This document shows positions 9,453 through 17,340 of a stretch of 64,000 nucleotides of DNA, piece by piece. The first letter of the stretch is position 1. The number at the start of each line of letters is the position of its first letter. A program made the position numbers and the translations under genes. The notes under the pieces are model-generated. The model did not search any database and was not told where the DNA came from. It saw nothing but the letters and a program-made list of their open reading frames with translations. The DNA comes from Collimonas sp. OK607 (GTDB lineage Bacteria; Pseudomonadota; Gammaproteobacteria; Burkholderiales; Burkholderiaceae_D), in the NCBI RefSeq assembly GCF_900111995.1, contig NZ_FOKF01000003.1:158859-222858 (forward strand), read 5' to 3'.

Positions 9453-10973
9453 ATGAAAGCATCGAAAAAAGGCGGATTGCTAGCGGCATCCATATTACTG
9501 ACAGCATTGCTCAGCGGCTGCGGCGGCAGCGGTGGCATACATGCTGATGGCGCACGCGGTAATACAGCGGGTACCGGTCCTGGCGGCACCACACCGACTA
9601 ACCCCCCTCCAGTCACGCCGCCGACACCTCCGACACCGCCGACTGCTTCATCGAGCAATCTGATCTCGAACGTAGGCACCACCGTATCGAGCGTGGGTAC
9701 AGCGGTTGACGGCGCCGGCAATACAATCGTCAGCCAGTTGCCGCTCACACCTGCTACCAAGACCGCATTGAATGGCGTAATCGACAATGCCAGCGGCATC
9801 GTTACTGTGCTCGGTGGCGGCTTGACTAACGGCCTGGGGCAAATCGGCACAGCGCAGGACCCGGTGGGTATCACGGTCGGCAGTACCAGCGGAGTGATCG
9901 CGCAGCTTGGCGCCACCGTGAACAGTACAGGACAGGTAGTCACCAGCTTGGGCAGTAGCGGTCCGCTTAGTGCTTTGGCGCCGGTAACCGCGCCGGTTGG
10001 CGGTTTGGTCAGCACCATCGGCAACACCATCTCCGGTACTTTGGCGCCGACACTTAATACGGCATTGACGACCGGTCCGGTACAACAAGTCACGCAAACG
10101 GTGAGCACCGCGATTGAGCCATTGACCAGCACTGCAGGGACCTTGCTCCAGACCGTTGGCAATGTTACAGCGGTGAATCAGCCGGCTAATCTTTTACTGG
10201 GTGTGGTTGGCGGTACTGTCGCCAGCGTCGGTGATGGCCTGACTAATTCCGGCGTGCCTGTCGCCAGTAATCTCGGCCCGGTAGTGAGCAACACAGGCAA
10301 TCTGGTTGGCTATCTTGCTGTCAACGGTGTGACTGGCACCGACCAGCCTTTATTGGGAAATAAAACCGGCGGCATCGTGCAACCGGTTGACAATGCGCTG
10401 CTTGGCGCCCTTGTCGGACCGCTGGCTCCCGTGGTTAGTACTGTGAATGGCCTGACTGGCAGCCTCACCGGTGCATTAGCCGGCGCCGGTAGTGGTCCTC
10501 TGGCGCCAGTCACTGGCCTGTTAGGAACTTTGGGCGGCACCGTCGGCGGTGCAAGTGGTAGCGGTCCTTTGGCTCCAATCACCGGTTTGCTGGGGACTTT
10601 GAGTGGTTCCGTTGGTGGTGCAGGCGGTAGTGGTCCTTTGGCTCCAGTCACCGGTTTGCTAGGGACTTTGAGTGGTTCCGTCGGTGGTGCAGGCGGTAGT
10701 GGTCCTCTGGCTCCGGTCACCGGTTTGTTAGGGACTTTGAGCGGTTCCGTGGGCGGTGCAGGCGGTAGTGGTCCTCTGGCTCCGGTCACAGGTCTGTTGG
10801 GGACTTTGAGTGGCGCCGCAGGTGGTGCAAGCGGTGGCAGTCCTCTGGCCCCGGTGACCAATTTGGTAGCAGGCTTGACCTCATCGGGTTCCGCAGGAAC
10901 CGGGGGCGCCGCAGGTAGCGGACAAACAACGGGATTGTTGAGCGGCTTGCTTGGTGGTTTAGTAAAAAAATAA
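9453..10973 (+). CDS. Repeat-rich surface lipoprotein (Gly/Leu/Val/Pro-rich), function unknown
   Basis: 506 residues. The N-terminus is a lipoprotein signal, with a charged start, a hydrophobic core and lipobox LLSGC (Cys about residue 24). A Pro/Thr linker (TPTNPPPVTPPTPPTPP) follows, then ~270 residues of degenerate Gly/Val/Thr/Ser-rich sequence. Next come five near-identical 23-residue units GSGPLAPVTGLLGTLSGSVG plus GAG, with a degenerate sixth, starting at residue 346; it ends GLLGGLVKK. No catalytic domain is recognisable. Similar proteins are sometimes auto-annotated as collagen-like, but there is no regular Gly-X-Y triplet. The start is supported by GGGAGA before the ATG. Transcription is predicted from a sigma-54 promoter, and a TpsB transporter gene lies 225 bases downstream. 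Confidence 0.8.
   Translation: MKASKKGGLLAASILLTALLSGCGGSGGIHADGARGNTAGTGPGGTTPTNPPPVTPPTPPTPPTASSSNLISNVGTTVSSVGTAVDGAGNTIVSQLPLTPATKTALNGVIDNASGIVTVLGGGLTNGLGQIGTAQDPVGITVGSTSGVIAQLGATVNSTGQVVTSLGSSGPLSALAPVTAPVGGLVSTIGNTISGTLAPTLNTALTTGPVQQVTQTVSTAIEPLTSTAGTLLQTVGNVTAVNQPANLLLGVVGGTVASVGDGLTNSGVPVASNLGPVVSNTGNLVGYLAVNGVTGTDQPLLGNKTGGIVQPVDNALLGALVGPLAPVVSTVNGLTGSLTGALAGAGSGPLAPVTGLLGTLGGTVGGASGSGPLAPITGLLGTLSGSVGGAGGSGPLAPVTGLLGTLSGSVGGAGGSGPLAPVTGLLGTLSGSVGGAGGSGPLAPVTGLLGTLSGAAGGASGGSPLAPVTNLVAGLTSSGSAGTGGAAGSGQTTGLLSGLLGGLVKK
10488..10862 (+). repeat. 69-bp in-frame tandem repeats
   Basis: Five 69-bp units start at 10488, 10557, 10626, 10695 and 10764, with a degenerate sixth from 10833, all inside the lipoprotein gene. 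Units 2-4 encode almost identical peptides, so copy number could change by slippage without a frameshift. Confidence 0.9.
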
Positions 10974-10991
10974 GCAGTAGCGGCGGTTTGC

Positions 10992-11023
10992 AAAAAAGCC
11001 TTGGTTACGACCAAGGCTTTTTT
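10992..11023 (+). terminator. Rho-independent terminator after the repeat lipoprotein
   Basis: AAAAAAGCCTTGGT, loop TACG, ACCAAGGCTTTTTT: a perfect 14-bp stem with a T run. It is symmetric, so it would work in both directions. It suggests that the downstream transporter has its own promoter. Confidence 0.93.
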
Positions 11024-11134
11024 GTTTAGCAGGCAGGCTAAACAGTCAAGTCATGGCGGGGCGGAATGCCAACATATGCTACAACAAAATAGTTGCACTA
11101 TATGAATTATTGCCGTAATTTAATAGTGACTTCG

Positions 11135-11153
11135 CATCCCGATACATCCCGAT
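11135..11153. promoter_or_regulatory. Tandem 9-mer upstream of the TpsB gene
   Basis: CATCCCGAT occurs twice with a 10-bp period (11135-11143 and 11145-11153), about one helical turn apart and some 45 bases before the transporter start. The spacing suggests a protein-binding site; the protein is unknown. Confidence 0.3.
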
Positions 11154-11198
11154 TAATGGGCAGGTTTACCGTCTACAACGAACGAGAGCCGTAGCAGC

Positions 11199-12917
11199 AT
11201 GCAACTATTCAAATCGAGGTGCTACCACCGTGCTGCGGTGATCGCGGTCAGCAGTGCTTACTGCCTGATGGCGTCGTATTCTTTGCCTGCACATGCGGAT
11301 GGGCGCAGTCCGCTGCAAGGTAATCCGGCCGATACGTTACCCAAAGCCGAGGCGCCGCCAAGCGCACCGGTGACTATCAATATCCAGACCCAGGCGGTAG
11401 ATCCCGCGCTGCAAAATTTGTTGGCAAGCCATCTGACGCCGTCGCGTTTCCAGATCGCCGGCGTGAAAACCCTGCCGTTCGATCAGGTAGCTGCGTTATT
11501 TGCGCCGTTGGCTAACCGCGATACCACAGTCGCCGAATTGCTGGCCGCTGCCAACAAGGTCACGCAGATGTATCAGGACCGGGGTTACCCGCTTTCATTT
11601 GCCTTTATCCCGGCGCAGAGTTTCGAGAATAACGTGGTAGTGGTCACGGTAGTCGAGGGCTACGTCAAGAACGTCAAGATCGAAGGCAATCCCGGCGGTA
11701 ACGAAGAGCGCCTGAAGCAGATTGCTGAACAATTGCAACAAGAACGGCCGTTACGCCGCGCCACTTTTGAACGGGTCGCCGGCATCCTCAGCCTGCAGCC
11801 AGGAGTCAAGATTGTCGCCAACGTAGCGCCGCCTACCACCACCGATGGCGCTGCCGATATGGTGCTGACGGTGAAGCGACGGCCGGTCACGGTCGGGGTT
11901 GGCGCCGATTACCGGCAACCCGGAATACGCGGTTTGCTGACCGCCAGCACCAATGGTCTGACGCCGTTGGGTGAGCAGGTGACAGTCAGCACGCTGCAAC
12001 CCAGCGGACCGCAGGACGAAAAATATTATGCGATCAATTATGTCCAGCCAATCGGCAATGACGGCCTGTTGGGCAAGCTGAACTGGTCCGATTATCGGGC
12101 CCAGCCGGAAAATTCGGCTTTGGAAGGTGTGCAATACCAAGCGCGCTATCAAACCAAAACCGTACACGCCGGCGGCTCCCTCAGTTATCCGGTGATCCTC
12201 GATAACACCCATAGCCTGACCGTCACCGGCGGCGCTTACAGCGCCGAAAATAGCCAGGAGTTCACGCGTTCGGTGCCGGCCACGCCGATGACGTTAGAGC
12301 TTAGTTCCCAGGTACGGGTATTGAGCGCGGAAGCCGCCTGGGTCGATGTCAAAACCGGGCCGGAGAAACTGCAGCAGACACGTCAGTTGAGTGTCGGTGT
12401 ATATAAAGCAGTGAGCGGGCTCGGCACTCGAAGCGAGAGCAGCAACGTCGACCTGGGCTTTACCAAGGTCACCTTGCAAGCGGCGCAATCGAATCAGCTG
12501 CCCGGCGGTTTCGGCGTTGCGGTGGCCACCAGCGTGCAGTACAGCAGCAATATTTTGCCGACCTCGGAACAGATCGGTTTCGGCGGCAAACTGTTCGGTC
12601 TCGCCTATCCGGTGGGTGAATTGGCCGGCGACAAAGGCTGGGGCATCTCGGCCGAAGTCAATCGCATGTTCCCGATGAGTTACACCTATCTGAAGAAGGT
12701 GCAGCCTTATTTCCTGCTGGATCATTCTCGCGTGTATTCGAATTCCGGCCCCTTGGCCCACGATACCCTGGGTTCAATTGCGCTAGGAGTGCGCTTTTCG
12801 GATGACCGTTACTACACCCTTGACCTGTCGCTGGCAAAACCGGTGGGAGACGTTCCGATCAATTCCAGTTCGAGATCGCCGCGTGTGAATGCATCTTACT
12901 CGTATCAGTTGGATTAA
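11199..12917 (+). CDS. TpsB outer-membrane transporter (ShlB/FhaC/HecB family)
   Basis: 572 residues, the normal size of FhaC-type two-partner-secretion transporters. A signal peptide ends around AHADG (residue ~34). A Pro-rich linker leads to the first POTRA domain (about 83-155, FQIAGVKTLPFDQVAALF to VVTVVEGYVKNV) and the second (~156-228, KIEGNPGGNEERLKQ). The rest is the 16-strand barrel with amphipathic strands and C-terminal aromatic SYSYQLD. Such proteins export one large TpsA partner across the outer membrane, but no TpsA-type gene with a TPS domain is present in the window. The nearest exported candidate is the repeat lipoprotein just upstream. ATG at 11199. Confidence 0.9.
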   Translation: MQLFKSRCYHRAAVIAVSSAYCLMASYSLPAHADGRSPLQGNPADTLPKAEAPPSAPVTINIQTQAVDPALQNLLASHLTPSRFQIAGVKTLPFDQVAALFAPLANRDTTVAELLAAANKVTQMYQDRGYPLSFAFIPAQSFENNVVVVTVVEGYVKNVKIEGNPGGNEERLKQIAEQLQQERPLRRATFERVAGILSLQPGVKIVANVAPPTTTDGAADMVLTVKRRPVTVGVGADYRQPGIRGLLTASTNGLTPLGEQVTVSTLQPSGPQDEKYYAINYVQPIGNDGLLGKLNWSDYRAQPENSALEGVQYQARYQTKTVHAGGSLSYPVILDNTHSLTVTGGAYSAENSQEFTRSVPATPMTLELSSQVRVLSAEAAWVDVKTGPEKLQQTRQLSVGVYKAVSGLGTRSESSNVDLGFTKVTLQAAQSNQLPGGFGVAVATSVQYSSNILPTSEQIGFGGKLFGLAYPVGELAGDKGWGISAEVNRMFPMSYTYLKKVQPYFLLDHSRVYSNSGPLAHDTLGSIALGVRFSDDRYYTLDLSLAKPVGDVPINSSSRSPRVNASYSYQLD

Positions 12918-13407
12918 ATTTCGCGTCATGCCGGGCGATTAGCTATCGACGCACTCTAACGTTAAATATATGCCGGAAGATAGTCGCCAAAAACAGCAAT
13001 TGATGCGCACTTACATATGCGCTCATTCATGTGTCAATCCGTCAAGATAAAGCTATTTATTAGGATGAAAAAAGTTATTAAAATTACATGTTTATAGTTG
13101 AATTTTAGCGTTGTCTAAAATCAATTGTTATTTCTTTTTTTGAAATTATTTGTTTCATAATGTAAAACGATATTTCAGCATAATCCGCATTTCTCCTATG
13201 AAATACAATTAGAGAAATAACTCTATTTGTGTGTTTCTAAAAAGGAAAATTTATCTTGAGGTAATGTTTATTCAAGGCTATGCTGGTACCGCGTAGTCCG
13301 AGATCAGGAGTCGTTATTCACGGTTGAATGTGGGGATCGTTTGGCCGCGGATTTCAGCACCTGGGGTAGCTACTTTAGTGAGGTATGTGCTTTTTCAGGA
13401 GATCACA
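12918..13407. other. AT-rich region upstream of the Tad pilus locus
   Basis: 490 bases without a gene. About 12960-13260 is much more AT-rich than its surroundings, with many T runs, and probably hosts regulation or silencing of the pilus locus. TTACATGTT at 13084-13092 repeats nine bases of the candidate activator site at 9230-9238. A sigma-70-like promoter is listed separately. Confidence 0.6.
13256..13284 (+). promoter_or_regulatory. Possible sigma-70 promoter of the tad operon
   Basis: TTGAGG, a 17-base spacer, then TATGCT: four of six matches in each box with ideal spacing. The predicted start is near 13291, about 117 bases before the flp ATG. Confidence 0.4.
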
Positions 13408-13596
13408 ATGAATGCCAAATTAATGAAATTTCTTCGGGATGAGGATGGCGTTACTGCTATCGAGTATGGCCTGATTGCTGGCCTGATTGCTGTAGCGATC
13501 ATTGTTGGAGCGACCAATATAGGTAGCGATCTAACTAGCATATTTGGCAACATTGACACTCAGTTGAAGACAGCTGTTCCAACAAAGGCTCCATAA
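13408..13596 (+). CDS. flp: Flp-type major pilin
   Basis: 62 residues. The start at 13408 is chosen because AGGAGA lies 5 bases ahead and the product then has the standard short leader; an upstream in-frame start at 13324 would add 28 residues that do not fit a pilin. The leader ends at Gly14, followed by VTAIEYGLIAGLIAVAIIVG. This gives the class III prepilin pattern G/xxxxEY, with Glu19 at +5 and Tyr20 next to it, then a hydrophobic helix. It is expected to be cut by CpaA and assembled into the Tad pilus. A weak 6-bp hairpin (13606-13622) follows, which may let flp be expressed above the rest of the operon. Confidence 0.95.
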   Translation: MNAKLMKFLRDEDGVTAIEYGLIAGLIAVAIIVGATNIGSDLTSIFGNIDTQLKTAVPTKAP

Positions 13597-13667
13597 AGAA
13601 AGCGGAATATCAATCAGATATTTGAACTGTCCAACTATTTTTGCCGATTAGTTAGACGGGGCAAAAA

Positions 13668-14210
13668 ATGTTCGATACAAGTTTTTTCTTGATGCTGCCG
13701 CTTCTGGTGTTTTGCGCCACAGTATTTCTATACGACTACTTGTTTCGCCGTGTTCCCAATAATTTGTTGTTGATTGCAACTGCTGTGCAACTTGGATGCT
13801 TTGTTATTTTGGGCAACGGGTTAAACGGAATAAGTTGGTTGAGCGCGTTCGCTGGTTTTGCCGCGGGATTGGTGTTTTTCTTGCCTTTGTATGCACTGAG
13901 AGCGATGGCAGCAGGCGATGTAAAGTTTTTTGCGGTGCTTGGTTTATTGATTGGACCGACTGCGTTATTGCCGGTGTTCCTGATAGCGTCGCTGATGGCT
14001 CTCGTTCACGCCGTAGTCGTCTACGCATCGCGGCTGGAAATCGCACGAGATCTGAAACTGGCCATGATGTGGGTGATGCAACGGCCTTTATACCAGCGGA
14101 TGCTGGAGAAGCGCGGTAACCGCGTTGGTATTCCTTATGCAGCGTACCTGGCTCTGGCTGGGGCCTGGATGGGGGTACATGGCGCCGGAGCAGTGCCAGG
14201 ATTGATTTGA
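13668..14210 (+). CDS. cpaA: Prepilin peptidase CpaA/TadV (A24 family)
   Basis: 180 residues, a short single-domain type IV prepilin peptidase that removes the leader of Flp and the TadE-like pseudopilins in the inner membrane. The two catalytic aspartates are visible: Asp23 in YDYLFRRVPN and Asp84 in the AAGDVKFF version of the GxGD motif. About six hydrophobic segments are present. It lacks the N-terminal methyltransferase domain of PilD, as normal for the CpaA branch. It is the second gene of the Tad locus, 71 bases after flp. Confidence 0.93.
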   Translation: MFDTSFFLMLPLLVFCATVFLYDYLFRRVPNNLLLIATAVQLGCFVILGNGLNGISWLSAFAGFAAGLVFFLPLYALRAMAAGDVKFFAVLGLLIGPTALLPVFLIASLMALVHAVVVYASRLEIARDLKLAMMWVMQRPLYQRMLEKRGNRVGIPYAAYLALAGAWMGVHGAGAVPGLI

Positions 14211-14292
14211 GTTCTCGTTTGCGTCATGCATGTCAGCGCAGCACGCGTCGGTAATGCACTGATCGTATCGGCGGTAAAGATCGGGAGCAGGG

Positions 14293-14754
14293 ATGTATAA
14301 CAAATATAAATATGCGGTTCATCCCGGCATCGGAGCGAGAGCCAGGACACTAGGCCAGCACGGTGTTGCAGCGATAGAGTTTGCATTTATCTTTCCGATA
14401 TTTTTCCTGATGCTATACGGGATAATTACCTATGGCATGATTTTCCTGGCGCAGCAGTCAATGACACTGGCCGCCGAGGAGGGTGCGCGTGCCGCGCTAC
14501 GATACACCGTCGTCGATGCCGACCGTGGCACTGCAGCCTGTGCTACCGTCACTCCGCTTGTCAGCTGGCTAGTGCATGTCGACACATGTACGCCGCCAGC
14601 ACCGATGCCATGCGCTGCCTCCAGCAGCGCACGTTGCATCACGGTCAAAGTCACTTATCCATATACCACTCATCCACTGGTGCCGTCATTACCTGGAATG
14701 GGTATTGCGCTACCCACCACACTGGGAAGTTCGGCCACCGTGCAAATTGATTGA
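14293..14754 (+). CDS. tadE: TadE-family pseudopilin
   Basis: 153 residues. After a basic leader, a class III processing site is visible: Gly24 then VAAIEFAFIFPIFFLMLYGI, with Glu29 at +5 followed by Phe and one membrane segment. This is the TadE signature and a likely CpaA substrate. The periplasmic part contains several Cys residues (CATVT, CTPPAPMPC, CITV). Pseudopilins of this kind are needed for Flp pilus assembly. GGGAGCAGGG precedes the ATG. Confidence 0.9.
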   Translation: MYNKYKYAVHPGIGARARTLGQHGVAAIEFAFIFPIFFLMLYGIITYGMIFLAQQSMTLAAEEGARAALRYTVVDADRGTAACATVTPLVSWLVHVDTCTPPAPMPCAASSSARCITVKVTYPYTTHPLVPSLPGMGIALPTTLGSSATVQID

Positions 14755-14921
14755 ATATTGTCATGTCATGCGGCCGGAAATTATTTATCTTTTGGGGGAC
14801 ATGTCGATTTTTGTCGGTCTCGAATCGATGCGCCGATGACCTAACGTTCTTGTTGATTTGAGTTTTGCATGGGAATTACTTTGAACATTATCTCCGTTCG
14901 GACAAGCATCGAGTACAAGCT

Positions 14922-15947
14922 ATGAATAACCTGACAAAAATTGTTGCAGCAATATTGGTAGCAGCGGCGCTCGGTCTGGCATTTGTGGCCTGGTGGCTGG
15001 GCAGTCGCCCACCGCCGCCGATTTCGGCGGCGCCGACCGCGGTAGTCGCCAGCACTTCCAAACAATACGAGGTTGTAGTGGCGGCACGCGCGCTAGCGGC
15101 GGGCAAGGCGATTGCCACCGATGACATCAGCCTGGTGACCTTGCCGATCAATCCCGCCGGCGCGTATAGCCAGGCCAGCTCGGTAGTTGGAAAAATTCCC
15201 TTGATTGACATCGGTGCCGGTACCCCGATTACAGAAAGCGGCCTGGCAAGTGGCCTGGCAGTGAAATTGGCGGACGGTGAACGCGCGGTGGCGATTCCTG
15301 TCGACGAAATTGTAGGCGCGGGCAATCGTGTCCAGGCGGGCGATTACGTGGATGTGTTTTTCACCCTCAAGCAAGGCCAGGAGATTGAGAAATCACAATC
15401 GCGATTGCTCATGTCGCGCTTGCAAGTTCTGTCTTATGGCGCGGCAGTGATCGGTACTGCTACCAGTGGCGGCAGCGCAGGAGCGATACCGAATCAGCAA
15501 ACATCGCAATCGGGCCAGCAAGTGCAATCGTCGCAGCAAGCCCAGCAAGTCGCTCGTACTGCAGTGCTGGCGACGCCGGTCGCTGATATCAATCGATTGC
15601 TGCTGGCAACCCAGAACGGCAAGTTGATGCTGGCATTGCGCAATCCGGCTGATACAACAGCGCCTGATCCGGCATTGTTCCCGGTGCCGACAGCCGTGCT
15701 CGCGGGGAAAAAGGACCTGACCCGGGATCAGCAGCAAGCCATGAAGCAGCCCGACAATCAGGCTTTTGCCGGCATGGAGATGAGTGGATTGGCTGGTGAC
15801 TCCAAATCCGCATCAAGCCGCAAGCCGTATGCGAATAGCGCCAATAGCGTCGCTGTGCAATCGGGCGCGGTGCAGAACCGAGGTGCCAATAATTCCGGAA
15901 CAGTCGAAGTGATCCGCGGTACGCAACGGGAGTCGGTGGCCTTTTGA
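14922..15947 (+). CDS. cpaB: Flp pilus assembly protein CpaB (RcpC)
   Basis: 341 residues from the ATG at 14922, preferred over an in-frame ATG at 14865 because the protein then begins directly with a signal-anchor (MNNLTKIVAAILVAAALG). A SAF domain follows (about residues 45-110, VVVAARALAAGKAIATDDIS), then the RcpC/CpaB beta domain (GERAVAIPVDEIVGAGNRVQAGDYVDVF). A long low-complexity Gln/Ser segment (about 180-210) and a disordered C-terminus come after. CpaB is periplasmic and is thought to work with the secretin CpaC. Confidence 0.9.
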   Translation: MNNLTKIVAAILVAAALGLAFVAWWLGSRPPPPISAAPTAVVASTSKQYEVVVAARALAAGKAIATDDISLVTLPINPAGAYSQASSVVGKIPLIDIGAGTPITESGLASGLAVKLADGERAVAIPVDEIVGAGNRVQAGDYVDVFFTLKQGQEIEKSQSRLLMSRLQVLSYGAAVIGTATSGGSAGAIPNQQTSQSGQQVQSSQQAQQVARTAVLATPVADINRLLLATQNGKLMLALRNPADTTAPDPALFPVPTAVLAGKKDLTRDQQQAMKQPDNQAFAGMEMSGLAGDSKSASSRKPYANSANSVAVQSGAVQNRGANNSGTVEVIRGTQRESVAF

Positions 15948-16003
15948 GGCGAAGATGTTTTTCAATGACAGGCCTATATCAATAACAGGATCGACCGCAA
16001 CTC

Positions 16004-17320
16004 ATGAAAATTCACGACCTAGTTCTGCCATTGCTATTGAGCGCAAGTGTAATTCCGGTATTTTCCATGGCCGCTACCGCGGATATCACCCTCGGCATGC
16101 GCGAGCAGCAGAGCCTGCCGGTTGCAGGTACGCTAGAGCGCATTGCCGTAGCCGATCCGGAAGTGGCGGATGTGTTGATGGTACGCGGTTCCGGCGGCAA
16201 GAGCGGCAGTGTGATTCTGGTCGGGAAAAAAGCCGGTACCACCACAGTGACGGCTTGGGCCAAAGGCATACCGGCAAATACCTGGAGAGTAACGGTAATG
16301 GGTGACTTGCAGGCTGCCCTGGCAGGACAGGGAGGCGCCGAAGTGAAAGTTCGCGGCGCAGCGAGCGTGATCAGTGGCCAGGCAGCCTCGTTATTGGATC
16401 ACACAAAAAGCAGCGCTGCAGCAACTGACGTGGCAGGTAAAGGCAAGGTACTCGATATCTCGACCATAGACAGCGGCAACGTGGTGCAGATTGACGTCAA
16501 GATTGTCGAGTTCAGCAAAACAGTATTGAAAGAAATCGGTTTTGATTTTTCAGCCGGCCTGAATCGCGGCAACTTCAGTTTTAATCTAGGCAGCAATCTT
16601 GCTTCTAACGGCGGATTGTCAACGGTGTCGTCGGCATTCGGTCTGTTGACCAAGTTTAGCCGAGGCAGTTACAGCCTGAGCAGTAACTTGCGCCTGATTG
16701 AAGGTAATGGCATGGCGCGCGTATTGGCAGAACCATCTTTGACCGCGCTTTCGGGGCAAAGCGCAAGCTTTCTGGCGGGCGGCGAACTACCTATTCCTCA
16801 GTCGGGAGGTCTCGGCACCACCACGATTGTCTACAAGCCTTTCGGCATAGGCTTGACTGTGTCGCCGACCATTCTGGCCAAGGGCCGGATCGCTTTGAAA
16901 GTTGCCCCTGAAGCCAGCGATATCGATTATGCCAATGCCATCAATATCGGCGGTGCCGGTAGTCCATCGATCCCGGCGATTACCACGCGGCGTGCAGATA
17001 CCACGGTTGAGCTAGGCGATGGAGAAAGTTTCATTATTGGCGGCCTGGTTTCACGCTCCACAAAATCTAATGTTAATAAAATTCCGTTACTTGGAGACCT
17101 GCCCATTATCGGCAGCTTTTTCCGTAACCTGAGCTATACCCAGAACGACAAGGAATTAGTGATTATCGTCACACCACATGTGGTCCAGCCCATGGCAAAG
17201 AATGTACCGCTGCCACTTCCGGGCGAAGAACAGGAACGCCGCAATACAGCAGGTACCGCGTGGGGAAGTTATCTGCTTGGAGGAGCCAGCCGGGATGAGT
17301 TGCCAGGATTTTCTAAGTAA
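16004..17320 (+). CDS. cpaC: Tad secretin CpaC (RcpA)
   Basis: 438 residues. A signal peptide (ends near SMAATA) is followed by the pilus-secretin N-terminal domain (LPVAGTLERIAVADPEVADV, with VGKKAGTTTVTAW). The C-terminal secretin domain carries FLAGGELPIPQSGG, the Pro/Gly-rich gate region and the late motif FIIGGLVSRSTKSNVNKIPLLGDLPIIGSFFR. It forms the outer-membrane channel for the Flp pilus. The gene follows cpaB after 56 bases and precedes tadZ closely. Confidence 0.94.
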   Translation: MKIHDLVLPLLLSASVIPVFSMAATADITLGMREQQSLPVAGTLERIAVADPEVADVLMVRGSGGKSGSVILVGKKAGTTTVTAWAKGIPANTWRVTVMGDLQAALAGQGGAEVKVRGAASVISGQAASLLDHTKSSAAATDVAGKGKVLDISTIDSGNVVQIDVKIVEFSKTVLKEIGFDFSAGLNRGNFSFNLGSNLASNGGLSTVSSAFGLLTKFSRGSYSLSSNLRLIEGNGMARVLAEPSLTALSGQSASFLAGGELPIPQSGGLGTTTIVYKPFGIGLTVSPTILAKGRIALKVAPEASDIDYANAINIGGAGSPSIPAITTRRADTTVELGDGESFIIGGLVSRSTKSNVNKIPLLGDLPIIGSFFRNLSYTQNDKELVIIVTPHVVQPMAKNVPLPLPGEEQERRNTAGTAWGSYLLGGASRDELPGFSK

Positions 17321-17340
17321 GCGATAACTATTTGGGCCAC

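Noticed and set aside
10488..10862. CRISPR-like array
   Set aside because: The repeats are contiguous coding units without spacers; no cas genes are present anywhere in the window.
9453..10973. Collagen-like protein
   Set aside because: Gly-rich, but there is no sustained Gly-X-Y periodicity; the repeat unit is 23 residues.
13331..13345. GG-N10-GC spacing upstream of flp as a second sigma-54 promoter
   Set aside because: Only the two invariant doublets fit; the remaining consensus positions are mostly wrong, so it is likely chance.
14865..14921. Extended N-terminus of CpaB from an upstream ATG
   Set aside because: It would place 19 polar residues before a normal signal-anchor sequence.
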